DNA of 64,000 nucleotides from Segatella baroniae B14 (GTDB lineage Bacteria > Bacteroidota > Bacteroidia > Bacteroidales > Bacteroidaceae), in the NCBI RefSeq assembly GCF_022024235.1, contig NZ_CP091799.1, forward strand, positions 970,001-1,034,000, written 5' to 3'. The notes beneath the pieces are model-generated. The model made no database searches. It was not told the origin of the DNA and saw only the letters and a list, made by a program, of their open reading frames with translations. A program made the translations under genes and the position numbers. How positions within the stretch are numbered: the first letter of the stretch is position 1; each line of letters begins with the position of its first letter. Below are positions 16,771 through 25,829 of this stretch, in pieces.

Positions 16771-17871
16771 TTACTCCAATCTTACATTAAACTTCTTCAG
16801 CGCAATGGCGAGCAGCACCACCGTCATACCTGCCAGTACAGCCACCTCGTGAACCACTTCGCCAATGCCCACGCCCATAATCATCAGCTTGCGCATGGCC
16901 TCGATATAATAGCGAGGCGGCACGATAGCTGATATCCATTGCAGAATCGTTGGCATCGACTCTACCGGAAACAGCATGCCCGACAGCATCACCACAGGCA
17001 TCAACAGTACCATAGCCGACAGCAACAGTGCCACGAGTTGTGTCTGTGCCACGTTGGAAATGAGCAGTCCTAACGAGAGCGCTAGCAGGATATAGAGGGT
17101 GCTCACAGCCAGAATCCAGAACAGCGAACCAGCCAGCGGTACACCCAACACGAAACGTGCCATCAACAAGATGGTGATAAGGATGCCGAAGGCCAGTACT
17201 AGATAAGGCACTGCCTTAGCGATAATCACCATTAAGGGGCGTACAGGTGACACCAACAGCACCTCCATCGTACCTTTCTCTTTCTCACGAACAATCGAAA
17301 TCGAGGTCATCATGGCACAGATGAGCATCAACAACATGCCCATGATGGCAGGCACGAAGTTATAGGCAGAACGCATCTGGGGATTATAGAGGAGCCTCAC
17401 CCCCAGCCCCTCTCCAAAGGGCGATGGGAGTGAATAGTGTTTGCCGTCAATTGGCTGAGACAGTATGCTTTGGGCGTATGTGGTCCATTGCTGAGCCATA
17501 TTGGGGTCGCTACCGTCAACCATGATTTGCCACTGAAGGTTACTACTCCCCTCGCCCTTTGGAGAGGGGCTGGGGGTGAGGCTCATATCAGCCTTCTGAC
17601 TGCGGATGAGCCGTTCGGCCTCCTGTGGGGTGTTCACCGTCTGCGTGATAATGAAGTATTCCGATTGTGCCAGTCGTTCTACGGCCTGCTGCGTACGGGG
17701 CGACATCTCTGACGTGACCACCACCGTGCGCACATTCTTCACATCAGTGGTGATGGCAAAGCCGAAGAGCAGCATCATCACCACAGGCATGCCGAAGAGT
17801 ATCAGCATCGTACGCTTATCGCGCAGAATATGCTTGGTTTCCTTGATTACAAATGCTATAAACTGTTTCAT
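16771..17871 (-). CDS. ABC-2 type efflux permease with in-frame repeat insertion
   Basis: A 366-residue partner of the next permease with the same topology: KDKRTMLILFGMPVV first span, periplasmic domain, then the REKEKGTMEVLLVSP coupling loop. It is longer than its partner mainly because the periplasmic domain holds two extra pieces, LTPSPSPKGEGSS and LPSPFGEGLGVRLL. These are encoded by two arms of a 30-bp perfect inverted repeat (17395-17424 and 17552-17581). They read through in frame and lie in a loop, so function may be kept. Confidence 0.87.
   Translation of the reverse strand: MKQFIAFVIKETKHILRDKRTMLILFGMPVVMMLLFGFAITTDVKNVRTVVVTSEMSPRTQQAVERLAQSEYFIITQTVNTPQEAERLIRSQKADMSLTPSPSPKGEGSSNLQWQIMVDGSDPNMAQQWTTYAQSILSQPIDGKHYSLPSPFGEGLGVRLLYNPQMRSAYNFVPAIMGMLLMLICAMMTSISIVREKEKGTMEVLLVSPVRPLMVIIAKAVPYLVLAFGILITILLMARFVLGVPLAGSLFWILAVSTLYILLALSLGLLISNVAQTQLVALLLSAMVLLMPVVMLSGMLFPVESMPTILQWISAIVPPRYYIEAMRKLMIMGVGIGEVVHEVAVLAGMTVVLLAIALKKFNVRLE
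17395..17581. repeat. 30-bp perfect inverted repeat inside a permease gene
   Basis: 17395-17424 (CCTCACCCCCAGCCCC...) is the exact reverse complement of 17552-17581, and the match extends to 36 bp with one mismatch. The 127 bp between the arms are ordinary coding sequence of the periplasmic domain. The motif is of the REP-like GC-rich palindromic type scattered in Bacteroidetes genomes and often translated as SPSPKGEG. Confidence 0.85.
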
Positions 17872-17897
17872 TTCTCTAAATACTAAATTCTAAACAC

Positions 17898-19358
17898 TCA
17901 ACTGTCACTACGGGTGGCCTGACGGGCCAGATAGGTAAACACATGGTCCATATCGGGTTGATGGAAACGCTGTTTCAGTTCATCGGGTGTGCCGAGTGCG
18001 CTGATTTTGCCGTCCACCATGATAGAGATGCGGTCGCAATATTCTGCCTCGTCCATATAGTGGGTAGTCACGAAGACGGTGATGCCGCGACGGGCAGCGT
18101 CGTAGATGAGTTCCCAGAACTGGCGGCGTGTGGCGGGATCGACACCACCAGTGGGTTCATCGAGGAACACCACGCCCGGCTCGTGGAAGATAGAGACGGA
18201 GAAGGCCAGCTTCTGTTTCCAACCCAATGGCAGCGAGCCAACGAGGTCGTTCTTGTGCTCCGTGAACTTCAGGCGTTCCATGAGTTCATCGGTCTTGCGA
18301 CGAATCTCATCGTCCTTCATGCCATAGATGCCGGCAAAGAGACGGATATTCTCGGCAACGGTGAGGTCTTCATAAAGCGAGAACCTTTGTGACATATAGC
18401 CTATGTGGCGCTTAATCTGCTCATACTCCGTGCGGATGTCGAAACCTACCACCCTACCCGTTCCACTGGTGGGTTGGTTCAGTCCTGTCAGCATGTGCAT
18501 CGCCGTCGTCTTGCCAGCACCGTTGGCTCCCAGGAATCCGAATATCTCGCCTCGCTTAACGCTGAACGAGATGTCGTCAACGGCATGGAATGAGCCAAAA
18601 GCTTTTACCAAATGTTCCACCTCGATGACGTTATCGTCTTTTACTTCTGTGTCTTTCTCGTGTTCAATGTCTGGCGGGTTAAAGATACTGGCAAACTGGG
18701 TGAGGATATCATCAGGAGTACCAATGCCACGCACCTTTCCTTGGTCCAGAAAAGCTACGCGCTCGCAACAACGCACCTCATCGAGATAAGGCGTTGATGC
18801 CACGATGGTAATTCCACTTTCCTTCAACGTCAGCAACATCTCCCACAGCTCCTTACGGCTCACGGGATCAACACCTGTAGTAGGCTCGTCAAGAAAGAGG
18901 ACGCTGGGCTGGTGTACCAACGCACACGAGAGCGCTAGTTTCTGCTTCATACCACCAGAGAGGGCCCCTGCCTTACGGTCTTTGAAGCGCTCTATCTGCG
19001 AGTAGATGGCCTTGATACTGTCATAACGTTCATCAATGGTAGTGCCGAAAAGGGTGGCAAAGAAGTTCAGGTTCTCCTCGATGGTGAGGTCTTGGTAGAG
19101 CGAGAACTTGCCCGGCATATACCCCACTCGGCAGCGCACCTCGCGCATCTGTTTCACCACATCGTAGCCATCTACTGTCGCCGTACCTGCATCGGGCAGC
19201 AACAGCGAAGAGAGGACGCGAAACATCGATGTCTTTCCTGCACCATCTGGGCCAATCAGTCCGAAGACCTCACCCTTGCCAACAGCAAACGACACATCGC
19301 TGAGTGCCTGCACCCGTCCGTACGACTTCGACACGTTATTAACAACAATAGCATCCAT
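17898..19358 (-). CDS. ABC transporter ATPase with two fused nucleotide-binding domains (YbhF-like)
   Basis: The 486 residues hold two ATPase domains in tandem. Domain 1 has GPDGAGKTS, LSGGMKQKLAL and LFLDEPTTGVDP. Domain 2 has GANGAGKTT, LPLGWKQKLAF (a degenerate signature in place of LSGGQ) and VFLDEPTGGVDP followed by a TTHYMDEAEYCDR switch region. Walker A of domain 1 has Asp where Asn is usual. The protein energises the two permeases that follow. One degenerate site is common in heteromeric exporters. Its stop lies 26 bp before the first permease. Confidence 0.9.
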   Translation of the reverse strand: MDAIVVNNVSKSYGRVQALSDVSFAVGKGEVFGLIGPDGAGKTSMFRVLSSLLLPDAGTATVDGYDVVKQMREVRCRVGYMPGKFSLYQDLTIEENLNFFATLFGTTIDERYDSIKAIYSQIERFKDRKAGALSGGMKQKLALSCALVHQPSVLFLDEPTTGVDPVSRKELWEMLLTLKESGITIVASTPYLDEVRCCERVAFLDQGKVRGIGTPDDILTQFASIFNPPDIEHEKDTEVKDDNVIEVEHLVKAFGSFHAVDDISFSVKRGEIFGFLGANGAGKTTAMHMLTGLNQPTSGTGRVVGFDIRTEYEQIKRHIGYMSQRFSLYEDLTVAENIRLFAGIYGMKDDEIRRKTDELMERLKFTEHKNDLVGSLPLGWKQKLAFSVSIFHEPGVVFLDEPTGGVDPATRRQFWELIYDAARRGITVFVTTHYMDEAEYCDRISIMVDGKISALGTPDELKQRFHQPDMDHVFTYLARQATRSDS

Positions 19359-19374
19359 AGCAGTAGCAAATTAT

Positions 19375-20274
19375 TCACTTTTCACTTAATTTCACTTCCC
19401 CATACATACCAATCTTCACAAATCCATCATTTTTGATAGCTACCTTGACGGCATACACCAGATCGGCACGCTCATCGTCTGTGAGAATAGTCTTGGGTGT
19501 AAACTCCGAACGAGACGATATCCAGCTGATCGTACCTGCATACTCCTTGCGCTGCCCGTCACCATAGTTAGCAAATACCTTTACCTTCTGTCCAATCTTG
19601 AGATTCTGCAACTGAGCAGAAGTAACATAGGCACGCAGTTTCATTGACTCGGTATCGGCTATCTTAAATAATGGTTTTCCAACACTCACGAACTCACCTC
19701 GCTCCACATATTTCTCGAGAATGGTTCCCTTGGTGGGAGTCATGATGTGACACTGGCGGAGCATATCTTGCAACTGCGCTTTCTGCACATCGGTAGCTGC
19801 TGTCTGCTTGTCGAGGGCCTGTGTGCTGGTGTTCAACGATGATATCTGCGCATCCAACTGCTTCTGCAACACTTTTACCTGGCTCGTAGCGTCGTCGAGC
19901 ATCTTCGAGGGGGCAGCCCCGTCAGCAACCAGTTCGCGGTAGCGCTGCTCGTCTTGCTGAGCCTTAGCCAACTGCTGGCGTGTGGCAGCTATCTGGCGTT
20001 CCATATCGGGCTTCTGACTCTGATAAACCGCCTTCGTAGCATCCATCTGCTGAATCTCCAGCCACGTCTGTGTGGTGTCAATGAGCCCCACCTGACGAGC
20101 TGCCTCAATCATGTCACCCTCGTTCACATCGAACGACAGCAGTGCCCCACTCTGTTCGGCAAACACAGTCGTTTCGGTAGCCTCGAATATACCCGTAGCA
20201 TCGTAGTCTTTCTCGTTGTTTCCGCAGGCAGACATCATCAGCACCACACCTGCCAGTAAATATATCTTTTTCAT
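19375..20274 (-). CDS. HlyD-family periplasmic adaptor lipoprotein
   Basis: The 299-residue protein begins with MKKIYLLAGVVLMMSACG, a lipoprotein signal with Cys17, so the start at 20274 is preferred over upstream in-frame codons that would spoil it. It has the barrel-sandwich strand (GIFEATETTVFAEQSG), a long alpha-helical coiled-coil hairpin rich in Gln and Ala (about residues 75-160) and a beta-barrel part. It bridges the inner-membrane ABC transporter and the TolC channel. It starts four bases after the TolC gene ends and ends just before the ATPase gene. Confidence 0.9.
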   Translation of the reverse strand: MKKIYLLAGVVLMMSACGNNEKDYDATGIFEATETTVFAEQSGALLSFDVNEGDMIEAARQVGLIDTTQTWLEIQQMDATKAVYQSQKPDMERQIAATRQQLAKAQQDEQRYRELVADGAAPSKMLDDATSQVKVLQKQLDAQISSLNTSTQALDKQTAATDVQKAQLQDMLRQCHIMTPTKGTILEKYVERGEFVSVGKPLFKIADTESMKLRAYVTSAQLQNLKIGQKVKVFANYGDGQRKEYAGTISWISSRSEFTPKTILTDDERADLVYAVKVAIKNDGFVKIGMYGEVKLSEK

Positions 20275-20278
20275 ATGC

Positions 20279-21553
20279 CTAATTATTTGTCGTATATTTA
20301 TTGTCATATATCTCTTTCAGCATTTCAATCTCGTGTACTGACTGTTGCACACAGGCAGCATGCTCCTGATTAATTTCGCGCACCAGGTCGTTCGCATCGA
20401 TGATGCCGTGTGCCAGCTTCGACTCTGCCGCTTTTCTCACAGCCTGTCGCAGCGATATAATCTCTCCGTCTTGAGCCATCAGCTTCTGATAGCGTGCAAT
20501 ATTCTCGTGCTGCTGAATCTGTTCCAGGTTGTTATTGAAGAGGAATACCTCCCGGCTGTTTTCTGTCATATCACGCTGCAATTGCAGTTTTGCCTTGTCG
20601 TTCTTGCGAGTATAGAGGGCACCGATGTTCCACGTTACCCGTGCACCGATGATGCCGTTCAAGCTCCATTTGTGGCGCATCATATCCTCAAACATATTCA
20701 GGCCCGGATAACCGTAGAAGCCCTGAGCAAACACGCCTACCTTCGGCATCAGCGCTGCGTTGAGTGCTTTCTCCTGAGCATTCAGCACGCCTATCTGTGC
20801 ATCCAGCGCCTTCAGTTCCGGACGACGGTTTTCTGCTGTCAGCCCTCCGCCTTCTGCCTTCACTTGCGGTTTTTGTATGTTATTTATCTCTATGCCGCAG
20901 AATGTACTCAGCATGCGCTGTAACATCTGCTTCTGCGATGCTAGTTCGGTGGCTTTCTGTATCGCGTTAAGACGCTCTGCCTTCACATTCTGCAAGTCGC
21001 TCTCGGCAGCTGTGCCCCGTTTGGTCATCGACTCCAGTTTGCGTTCGTTGCCTGCCAACAGTGTCTGCAAGTCGGTGTTCAACTTGATCTGTTCGTCAAT
21101 CAGCAACAGCCCGAAAAACATCTCGTTCACGCGCCTGCGAACATTATAAATATTGACTTCATTCTGTGCTGCCTGCACCTTGCCCTGTTCACGGGCTATG
21201 CGTTTCTGACTGCTGATGACGCCTCCGTCATAGATGGTCTGCTGCACATCGATGCCCACACGGTACTGATCCTTCGTCAGCCCCTTCATGTCGATGCCCA
21301 TACCGCTCATCATCGTTTTCATCTCGTTAGGCCAAGCCGTCACATCACTCTGATACGTGGTTTGTGCGGATGCCGACACCTGCGGCAGCCAACCCTTCTG
21401 GATATTGGCAACAGTCAGCTGTGTGGTCTTCTCGATGAGTCCATACTGCTGTATCAGCGGATAATTCTTCTCTGCTGCCTGCTGACACTCTTCCAGCGTC
21501 TGCCCCAATGCCAGCATGGGCAACATCGTCAAAGCTAAAAACAATTTCTTCAT
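20279..21553 (-). CDS. TolC-family outer membrane channel
   Basis: The start at 21553 gives a clean signal peptide (MKKLFLALTMLPMLALG) and follows the minus-strand -7 box by about 30 bp. The mature part begins TLEECQQAAEKNYPLI, typical for the first helix of outer-membrane efflux proteins. The duplicated pattern of long Gln/Ala-rich helices and two beta pairs follows, 424 residues in all. It is the exit duct for the five-gene efflux operon and its first gene. Confidence 0.9.
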   Translation of the reverse strand: MKKLFLALTMLPMLALGQTLEECQQAAEKNYPLIQQYGLIEKTTQLTVANIQKGWLPQVSASAQTTYQSDVTAWPNEMKTMMSGMGIDMKGLTKDQYRVGIDVQQTIYDGGVISSQKRIAREQGKVQAAQNEVNIYNVRRRVNEMFFGLLLIDEQIKLNTDLQTLLAGNERKLESMTKRGTAAESDLQNVKAERLNAIQKATELASQKQMLQRMLSTFCGIEINNIQKPQVKAEGGGLTAENRRPELKALDAQIGVLNAQEKALNAALMPKVGVFAQGFYGYPGLNMFEDMMRHKWSLNGIIGARVTWNIGALYTRKNDKAKLQLQRDMTENSREVFLFNNNLEQIQQHENIARYQKLMAQDGEIISLRQAVRKAAESKLAHGIIDANDLVREINQEHAACVQQSVHEIEMLKEIYDNKYTTNN

Positions 21554-21581
21554 ATCATCTTTTGTCATTGAATTCCGGATG

Positions 21582-21589
21582 CAAAAGTA
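21582..21589 (-). promoter_or_regulatory. -7 box of the efflux operon
   Basis: On the minus strand 21589-21582 reads TACTTTTG. It lies about 30 bp upstream of the TolC start, within the short divergent region shared with the AraC regulator. Confidence 0.6.
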
Positions 21590-21686
21590 CGATGTTTTTT
21601 TCATCGTGGTGTTATCTGTAAGAATGGGCAAATGTTCTTTTTGTTCGATTTATACATAAACAGAGCATTGTTTCTCGGGAAATGAT

Positions 21687-21694
21687 TATCTTTG
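21687..21694 (+). promoter_or_regulatory. -7 box of the AraC regulator gene
   Basis: TATCTTTG at 21687-21694, with a TTG near 21668, lies about 20 bp upstream of the preferred start at 21715. An in-frame ATG at 21682 overlaps this box and is therefore unlikely to be the start. Confidence 0.6.
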
Positions 21695-21714
21695 CCAACA
21701 AAAAAGGACGTATT

Positions 21715-22620
21715 ATGAACAGACAACCGCAACTGATGGATGCCACACGAATACGTGACATCCTCACACCACACCTCTCGCAGATCCGAGAGCATGTATT
21801 CATGAATAGCGAACTGGCAATGGTCCACGGCGACAGCACGGTGTTCAGTCTGCTGATGCGCCAAAAGCCACCTTTTACCATCAATGATCACCGTTTGGGC
21901 ATCATCATGAACGGCGAGGCTGAAATTACCATCAACCTGCAAGACCGCCACCTTACGAGCGGTACACTCGCCTATATCGGTCCTGGAACCATCATCCATC
22001 CCAAGCGTCTGTCGCCTGACCTCCGCATCTTCGGAATGGGACTTTTTTCTAACTTCCCCATGCCCTTTGCACAGGGACAGATGCCGTCGGCCTTCAACGG
22101 ACAGGTGCGCGACTTCCAGATACCTGCCGGTGAAGAAGATATCACTACAGCTATACATATTATGGATGCCATCTGGCAAACGGTTCATGCCTCCGACGAC
22201 TATCATCGTCCCACCGTCACAGCCCTCGTAGCTGCCCAGATGCATCACTACAACCAGCTATTCCATCGGCAGACTGACCAGCTGGCCAGCAGTCGTTCAC
22301 GCGAGCAGTCCATCTTCGACCGATTCCTCCAACTAGTTACCCAACACTGTGCCGAACATCATCAGATAGGATACTACGCCGACCGCATGTGCCTAACTGA
22401 GCGCTACCTGAGCACCATCATCCGCCAAGCCAGCGGTACCACTGCCAAAGACTGGATTGACCGTGCCCTCATCACACGCATCAAAATAGAACTGCGCCAC
22501 ACGGACAAGCCGGCAGCGCAAATTGCCGATGAGATGCATTTTGCCAACCCCTCATTCTTCTCAAAATACTTCCGTCGCCTCACCGGCATGACTCCCGGCG
22601 AGTATAAATCTATCAGTTGA
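21715..22620 (+). CDS. AraC-family regulator, divergent from the efflux operon
   Basis: The 301-residue protein has an N-terminal cupin-like sensing half (GDSTVFSLLMRQKPPF, then GEAEITINLQ) and a C-terminal double helix-turn-helix. The second unit has the AraC signature FANPSFFSKYFRRLTGMTPGEYK at the very end. Its divergent position, 161 bp from the TolC start, suggests that it controls the efflux genes in response to an exported compound. Confidence 0.88.
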   Translation: MNRQPQLMDATRIRDILTPHLSQIREHVFMNSELAMVHGDSTVFSLLMRQKPPFTINDHRLGIIMNGEAEITINLQDRHLTSGTLAYIGPGTIIHPKRLSPDLRIFGMGLFSNFPMPFAQGQMPSAFNGQVRDFQIPAGEEDITTAIHIMDAIWQTVHASDDYHRPTVTALVAAQMHHYNQLFHRQTDQLASSRSREQSIFDRFLQLVTQHCAEHHQIGYYADRMCLTERYLSTIIRQASGTTAKDWIDRALITRIKIELRHTDKPAAQIADEMHFANPSFFSKYFRRLTGMTPGEYKSIS

Positions 22621-22674
22621 GTAACTTTTGTATTGAAAAGTAAATGTGACTCGCTTGCGTCGGAAAAGGCATAA

Positions 22675-22929
22675 ATGAAGATTTCAATAAAGGAACCTAC
22701 TCTACTATTAAAGAAACTTTGTAAGGATAAAGACAAAATATCCATCGCCACAAAGCCCGAAGAAAGTTTGATGGCCGGAGAGACTGCTATGGGACATTAC
22801 ACCATGCTCGCGAAGCCGGCTACTCTAGTCATAGCAATAGACGTGCGTCAGCGATTGGAACCCTATTATAAAATACCCAACTTCCATGTGGAAGGAGCCA
22901 TGCTCTATTTCAGGGCACACAAGCAATAG
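22675..22929 (+). CDS. Short uncharacterised protein, possibly a fragment
   Basis: The 84 residues start with a Lys-rich helix and end in a segment (GHYTMLAKPATLVIAIDVRQ, later VEGAMLYFRAHKQ) that looks like the C-terminus of a folded enzyme. I do not recognise the family. The promoter and leader resemble those at 13306-13350. A remnant of a longer gene joined to a foreign start is a reasonable alternative. Confidence 0.4.
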   Translation: MKISIKEPTLLLKKLCKDKDKISIATKPEESLMAGETAMGHYTMLAKPATLVIAIDVRQRLEPYYKIPNFHVEGAMLYFRAHKQ

Positions 22930-22966
22930 AAAATGACAACAGAATTAATTATAGTAGTCAACTTGT

Positions 22967-23061
22967 GCCGTCCAAAAGAGAAAGACGGACAGATCGATTT
23001 GATAGTACAGAGCATGGGTTAGTTTATTCCCATATTAAATATCCATAACCTAAACTAAACC
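22967..23061 (+). repeat. 95-bp dispersed repeat, copy 2
   Basis: Gapless partner of 4494-4588. The right part (TTAGTTTAT, CCCATATTAAATATCCATAA, CCTAAACTAAACC) is almost identical and forms an imperfect inverted repeat (23016-23026 with 23051-23061). A -7 box TACTTTTG (23079-23086) follows at once and would drive the IS30 relic. Confidence 0.7.
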
Positions 23062-23143
23062 TATATAATGTTTTTTATTACTTTTGCAAAATCAAATGAG
23101 CCACACATAAAGGTACACAATTTTTATCTTACTCCAAAACGGA

Positions 23144-23420
23144 ATGAATAAAAAGCAGATTGCAACTGCAATAAAAGTGAGTCCAAGTACCATTTCACGC
23201 AAATTGAAGCGTAAGAGCAATGGTCTCCAGAGCAGATTTCAGGACATCTTGCTAAATATGAGATATTTATCTCTCATGAAAGCATTTATCTTCATGGCAG
23301 AAGAGAGCTATTGAGAATATAAATGGATTAATCAGACAGTACATACCAAAATCAACAACGTTTGAACGCATAAGCCAAGAGCAAAACTCAACTTTTCAAC
23401 ACCAAAAAAGTGCTTTATGA
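23144..23420 (+). pseudogene. IS30-family transposase relic
   Basis: The first part (MNKKQIATAIKVSPSTISRK) is the N-terminal helix-turn-helix of IS30 transposases. It runs to a stop at 23312-23314. The next frame gives NGLIRQYIPKSTTFERIS (from about 23320), the well-known C-terminal motif that includes the final catalytic region. About 250 residues between them are gone, so both ends survive and the centre is deleted. Inactive. Confidence 0.75.
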
Positions 23421-23495
23421 AGAATATAAACTAAATTTGCACTTGCATGTTGAATTCGTGAATAAATAATTGAATCAGATTACATAAAATATTAA

Positions 23496-24443
23496 ATGAC
23501 AATGAGAAAGATAGCGTTTATACTCGTGGCGGGCCTGATGTGCCTGACAGCCTGCGCCCAGAAGAAGGGCGGCGAGCGTGGTCCCCGTCAGGGTGGTCAC
23601 ATGGAAATCAACAAAGATTCAGACAGCACGTTTGTGGCTCTGAAGAATGAGACGTTGAAGAAGTTTAAACAATTGACCTTCAACGATGAACATACGGGTA
23701 AGACGATGGAGTACAACCTGCTTGTTCCAGAAGGCTATGACGGGACGAAGAGCTATCCGCTGGTGCTCTTCATGGGCGATGCCAGCACCGCCGGTAAGGA
23801 GGTGACAGCTCCGCTCACACAAGGGTATGGCGCCCTGGAGTTCGCTTCCGACAGGGATCAGCAGAAGCATCCCTCCTTTGTTCTGGTGCCGCAATATACC
23901 GACTGGGCCGTGCAAGACGACTGGAGCACCACCGACGAAGTGGAGATGACCATACGTCTGCTTGAAAAGGTTTGCAAGGAATACAACGTTGATACTAACC
24001 GACTTTATACCACCGGTCAGTCGATGGGCGGCATGATGTCGTTCTACTTCAACATTACGCATCCCGATCTCTTTGCGGCTTCTCTCTTTGTCAGCAGCCA
24101 GTGGGACACCTCGAAGATGCAGGACTTTGGCAAGAAGCATTTCTTCTACATCGTGGCTGGTGGCGACCAAAAAGCTTCCGGCGGCATGCAAGACCTGGCG
24201 AAGGTGCTGAAGGAGAATAATGCAAGGGTTGACTCTGCATCTTGGAGTGCAAAATTACCGTCTGCGGAACAAGAGAAGTTGGCAGAAAAACTGATTGCCC
24301 GTGACGGCAATATCAACTTCATCCGTTGGGAGGCAGGAAGCGTACTCCCCGAATCGGGCAAGGGCATGGAGCACATGGCATCCTTCGACTATGGATATAA
24401 GATTGCCGCAGTTCGCGACTGGCTGTTCAAACAGAGTAAATAG
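23496..24443 (+). CDS. Secreted alpha/beta-hydrolase esterase (feruloyl esterase/PHB depolymerase-like)
   Basis: The 315-residue protein has a signal peptide ending in a lipobox (LMCLTACAQ, Cys20) and an alpha/beta-hydrolase core: YNLLVPEGYDGTKSYPLVLFMG, the nucleophile elbow GQSMGG near residues 174-179, and a late His in GMEHMASFD near residue 297. Such peptidase/esterase-like lipoproteins act in the periplasm or on the cell surface, often on plant-derived esters. Two in-frame ATGs (23496, 23502) are near-equivalent. The next gene begins within about 25 bp, so an operon with the acyltransferase and SGNH esterase genes is likely. Confidence 0.83.
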   Translation: MTMRKIAFILVAGLMCLTACAQKKGGERGPRQGGHMEINKDSDSTFVALKNETLKKFKQLTFNDEHTGKTMEYNLLVPEGYDGTKSYPLVLFMGDASTAGKEVTAPLTQGYGALEFASDRDQQKHPSFVLVPQYTDWAVQDDWSTTDEVEMTIRLLEKVCKEYNVDTNRLYTTGQSMGGMMSFYFNITHPDLFAASLFVSSQWDTSKMQDFGKKHFFYIVAGGDQKASGGMQDLAKVLKENNARVDSASWSAKLPSAEQEKLAEKLIARDGNINFIRWEAGSVLPESGKGMEHMASFDYGYKIAAVRDWLFKQSK

Positions 24444-24467
24444 ACTTTGACAAATCCAAACCGACAG

Positions 24468-25817
24468 ATGAAAAGATTATATATTGAGCGTTTTTACTTA
24501 AATAGGGCCGATGACGAGTACCCTATGACTGTGCGCATCATTCTGCAGATGAAGGATGGTGTGGATGGGCATCTGCTCGAAGAAGCAGTTGCAGCAACAC
24601 GGACGAGATACCCCTACCTGTGCGTCAAACTCGGTATAGTACGCGATGCTGATGGCAGCGAGCACTATGTCTATCACGATAATCCACGGCCTTGGAAAGT
24701 CACGGACAGTCGTCAGCCCGTATGCTTGTGCAGTGAAGAAGCCAACGAACATCTGATGGCTTTTTCATGGTGGGACGATTGCATGGCATTGGATTTTTTT
24801 CATGCGCTCATCGACGGGACTGCCGCCTATCGCATCCTTAAGACATTGCTCTATGAATACTGCCGGCGACGCTACGATAGTGAGTTAGACCCTGCAGGAG
24901 TCTGGGTGGCAGGTGACATCATCGACGAGGCAGAATGGACTGATCCTGCCACACTGCCAAGACCAACGAGCATCCACCCGCAGCAGCTGCCTGAACGTCC
25001 TAAGGTTATCAATCTGGCCACCGATGCCATCGTACCCCTTGCTGATAAGAAGGAAGTGGTGCAGATACGTATCTCTGAGGAACAGATGATGAAGCGTGTG
25101 CGGGCATGCGGTGCCACGCCTACTTCTTTCCTAACCCTGCTTCTGGCAAGAGCCATCGCCCGTCTGCATCCAGAGAGTGCACCTCTGGCACCAACCGTTA
25201 CAGTAGCAGTTGATTTGAGAAAGACACTCGGAACCACTGCGGCACACCATTCACAAGTAGGCGGACTGTTCCTGCCACTGGGGCAAGATATGCAACAGGC
25301 GGACTTTGATACTCAGATAGCAGCTTTCCGCAAGATGATAGCCGAGCAGACTTATCCAGACAACCTGCAAGACTATTTCTGGCAGACCCAAGACCGGATG
25401 GAAAGGGTGGAACAACTGCCCACGCTTCAAGCCCGCTATCAGGCCTTTGCTCCAACAAACCCACTGAGCCAGCAGTACGGTTCATGCATGTTCAGCTATG
25501 TAGGGAAGGCTGGTCTTGGTGCTGCCGAACAATATATCAGGGAGATGCGCACAGAGACCGACTCTGCCTATATGATTGTAGTGGAAGTAAGTGCAGCCGC
25601 AGGTGTTTTCAGCATCAGTTTCATGCAGCGTTTTGCAACCGATGTATATCTTGATACGTTCCTCGACGAGCTGCATCAGCAGGGGCTGACTTACGAGATT
25701 ACTGACCGTCATCCACTGCAGATAGCGCCCATTGCTGATTATCGTGGTGGCTGGATAAAGGAACCTGAAGCGACTGATGAGGAAGCCAAGAATGAATATA
25801 CGCTAATTGATAGATAA
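24468..25817 (+). CDS. Condensation/acyltransferase-fold protein with HxxxDG site
   Basis: About 449 residues of the CoA-dependent acyltransferase superfamily. FFHALIDGTAAY (about residues 111-122) gives the HxxxDG active site. A DLRKTLG segment near residue 249 corresponds to the structural DFG-like loop. The ATG at 24468 matches the start of the paralogous gene 10833-12146 and is preferred to an upstream TTG. The product is soluble and would acylate an unknown acceptor. It stands in a row with two esterases, which suggests a pathway handling acylated sugars or lipids. Confidence 0.75.
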   Translation: MKRLYIERFYLNRADDEYPMTVRIILQMKDGVDGHLLEEAVAATRTRYPYLCVKLGIVRDADGSEHYVYHDNPRPWKVTDSRQPVCLCSEEANEHLMAFSWWDDCMALDFFHALIDGTAAYRILKTLLYEYCRRRYDSELDPAGVWVAGDIIDEAEWTDPATLPRPTSIHPQQLPERPKVINLATDAIVPLADKKEVVQIRISEEQMMKRVRACGATPTSFLTLLLARAIARLHPESAPLAPTVTVAVDLRKTLGTTAAHHSQVGGLFLPLGQDMQQADFDTQIAAFRKMIAEQTYPDNLQDYFWQTQDRMERVEQLPTLQARYQAFAPTNPLSQQYGSCMFSYVGKAGLGAAEQYIREMRTETDSAYMIVVEVSAAAGVFSISFMQRFATDVYLDTFLDELHQQGLTYEITDRHPLQIAPIADYRGGWIKEPEATDEEAKNEYTLIDR

Positions 25818-25829
25818 ATCGGAATTCAT

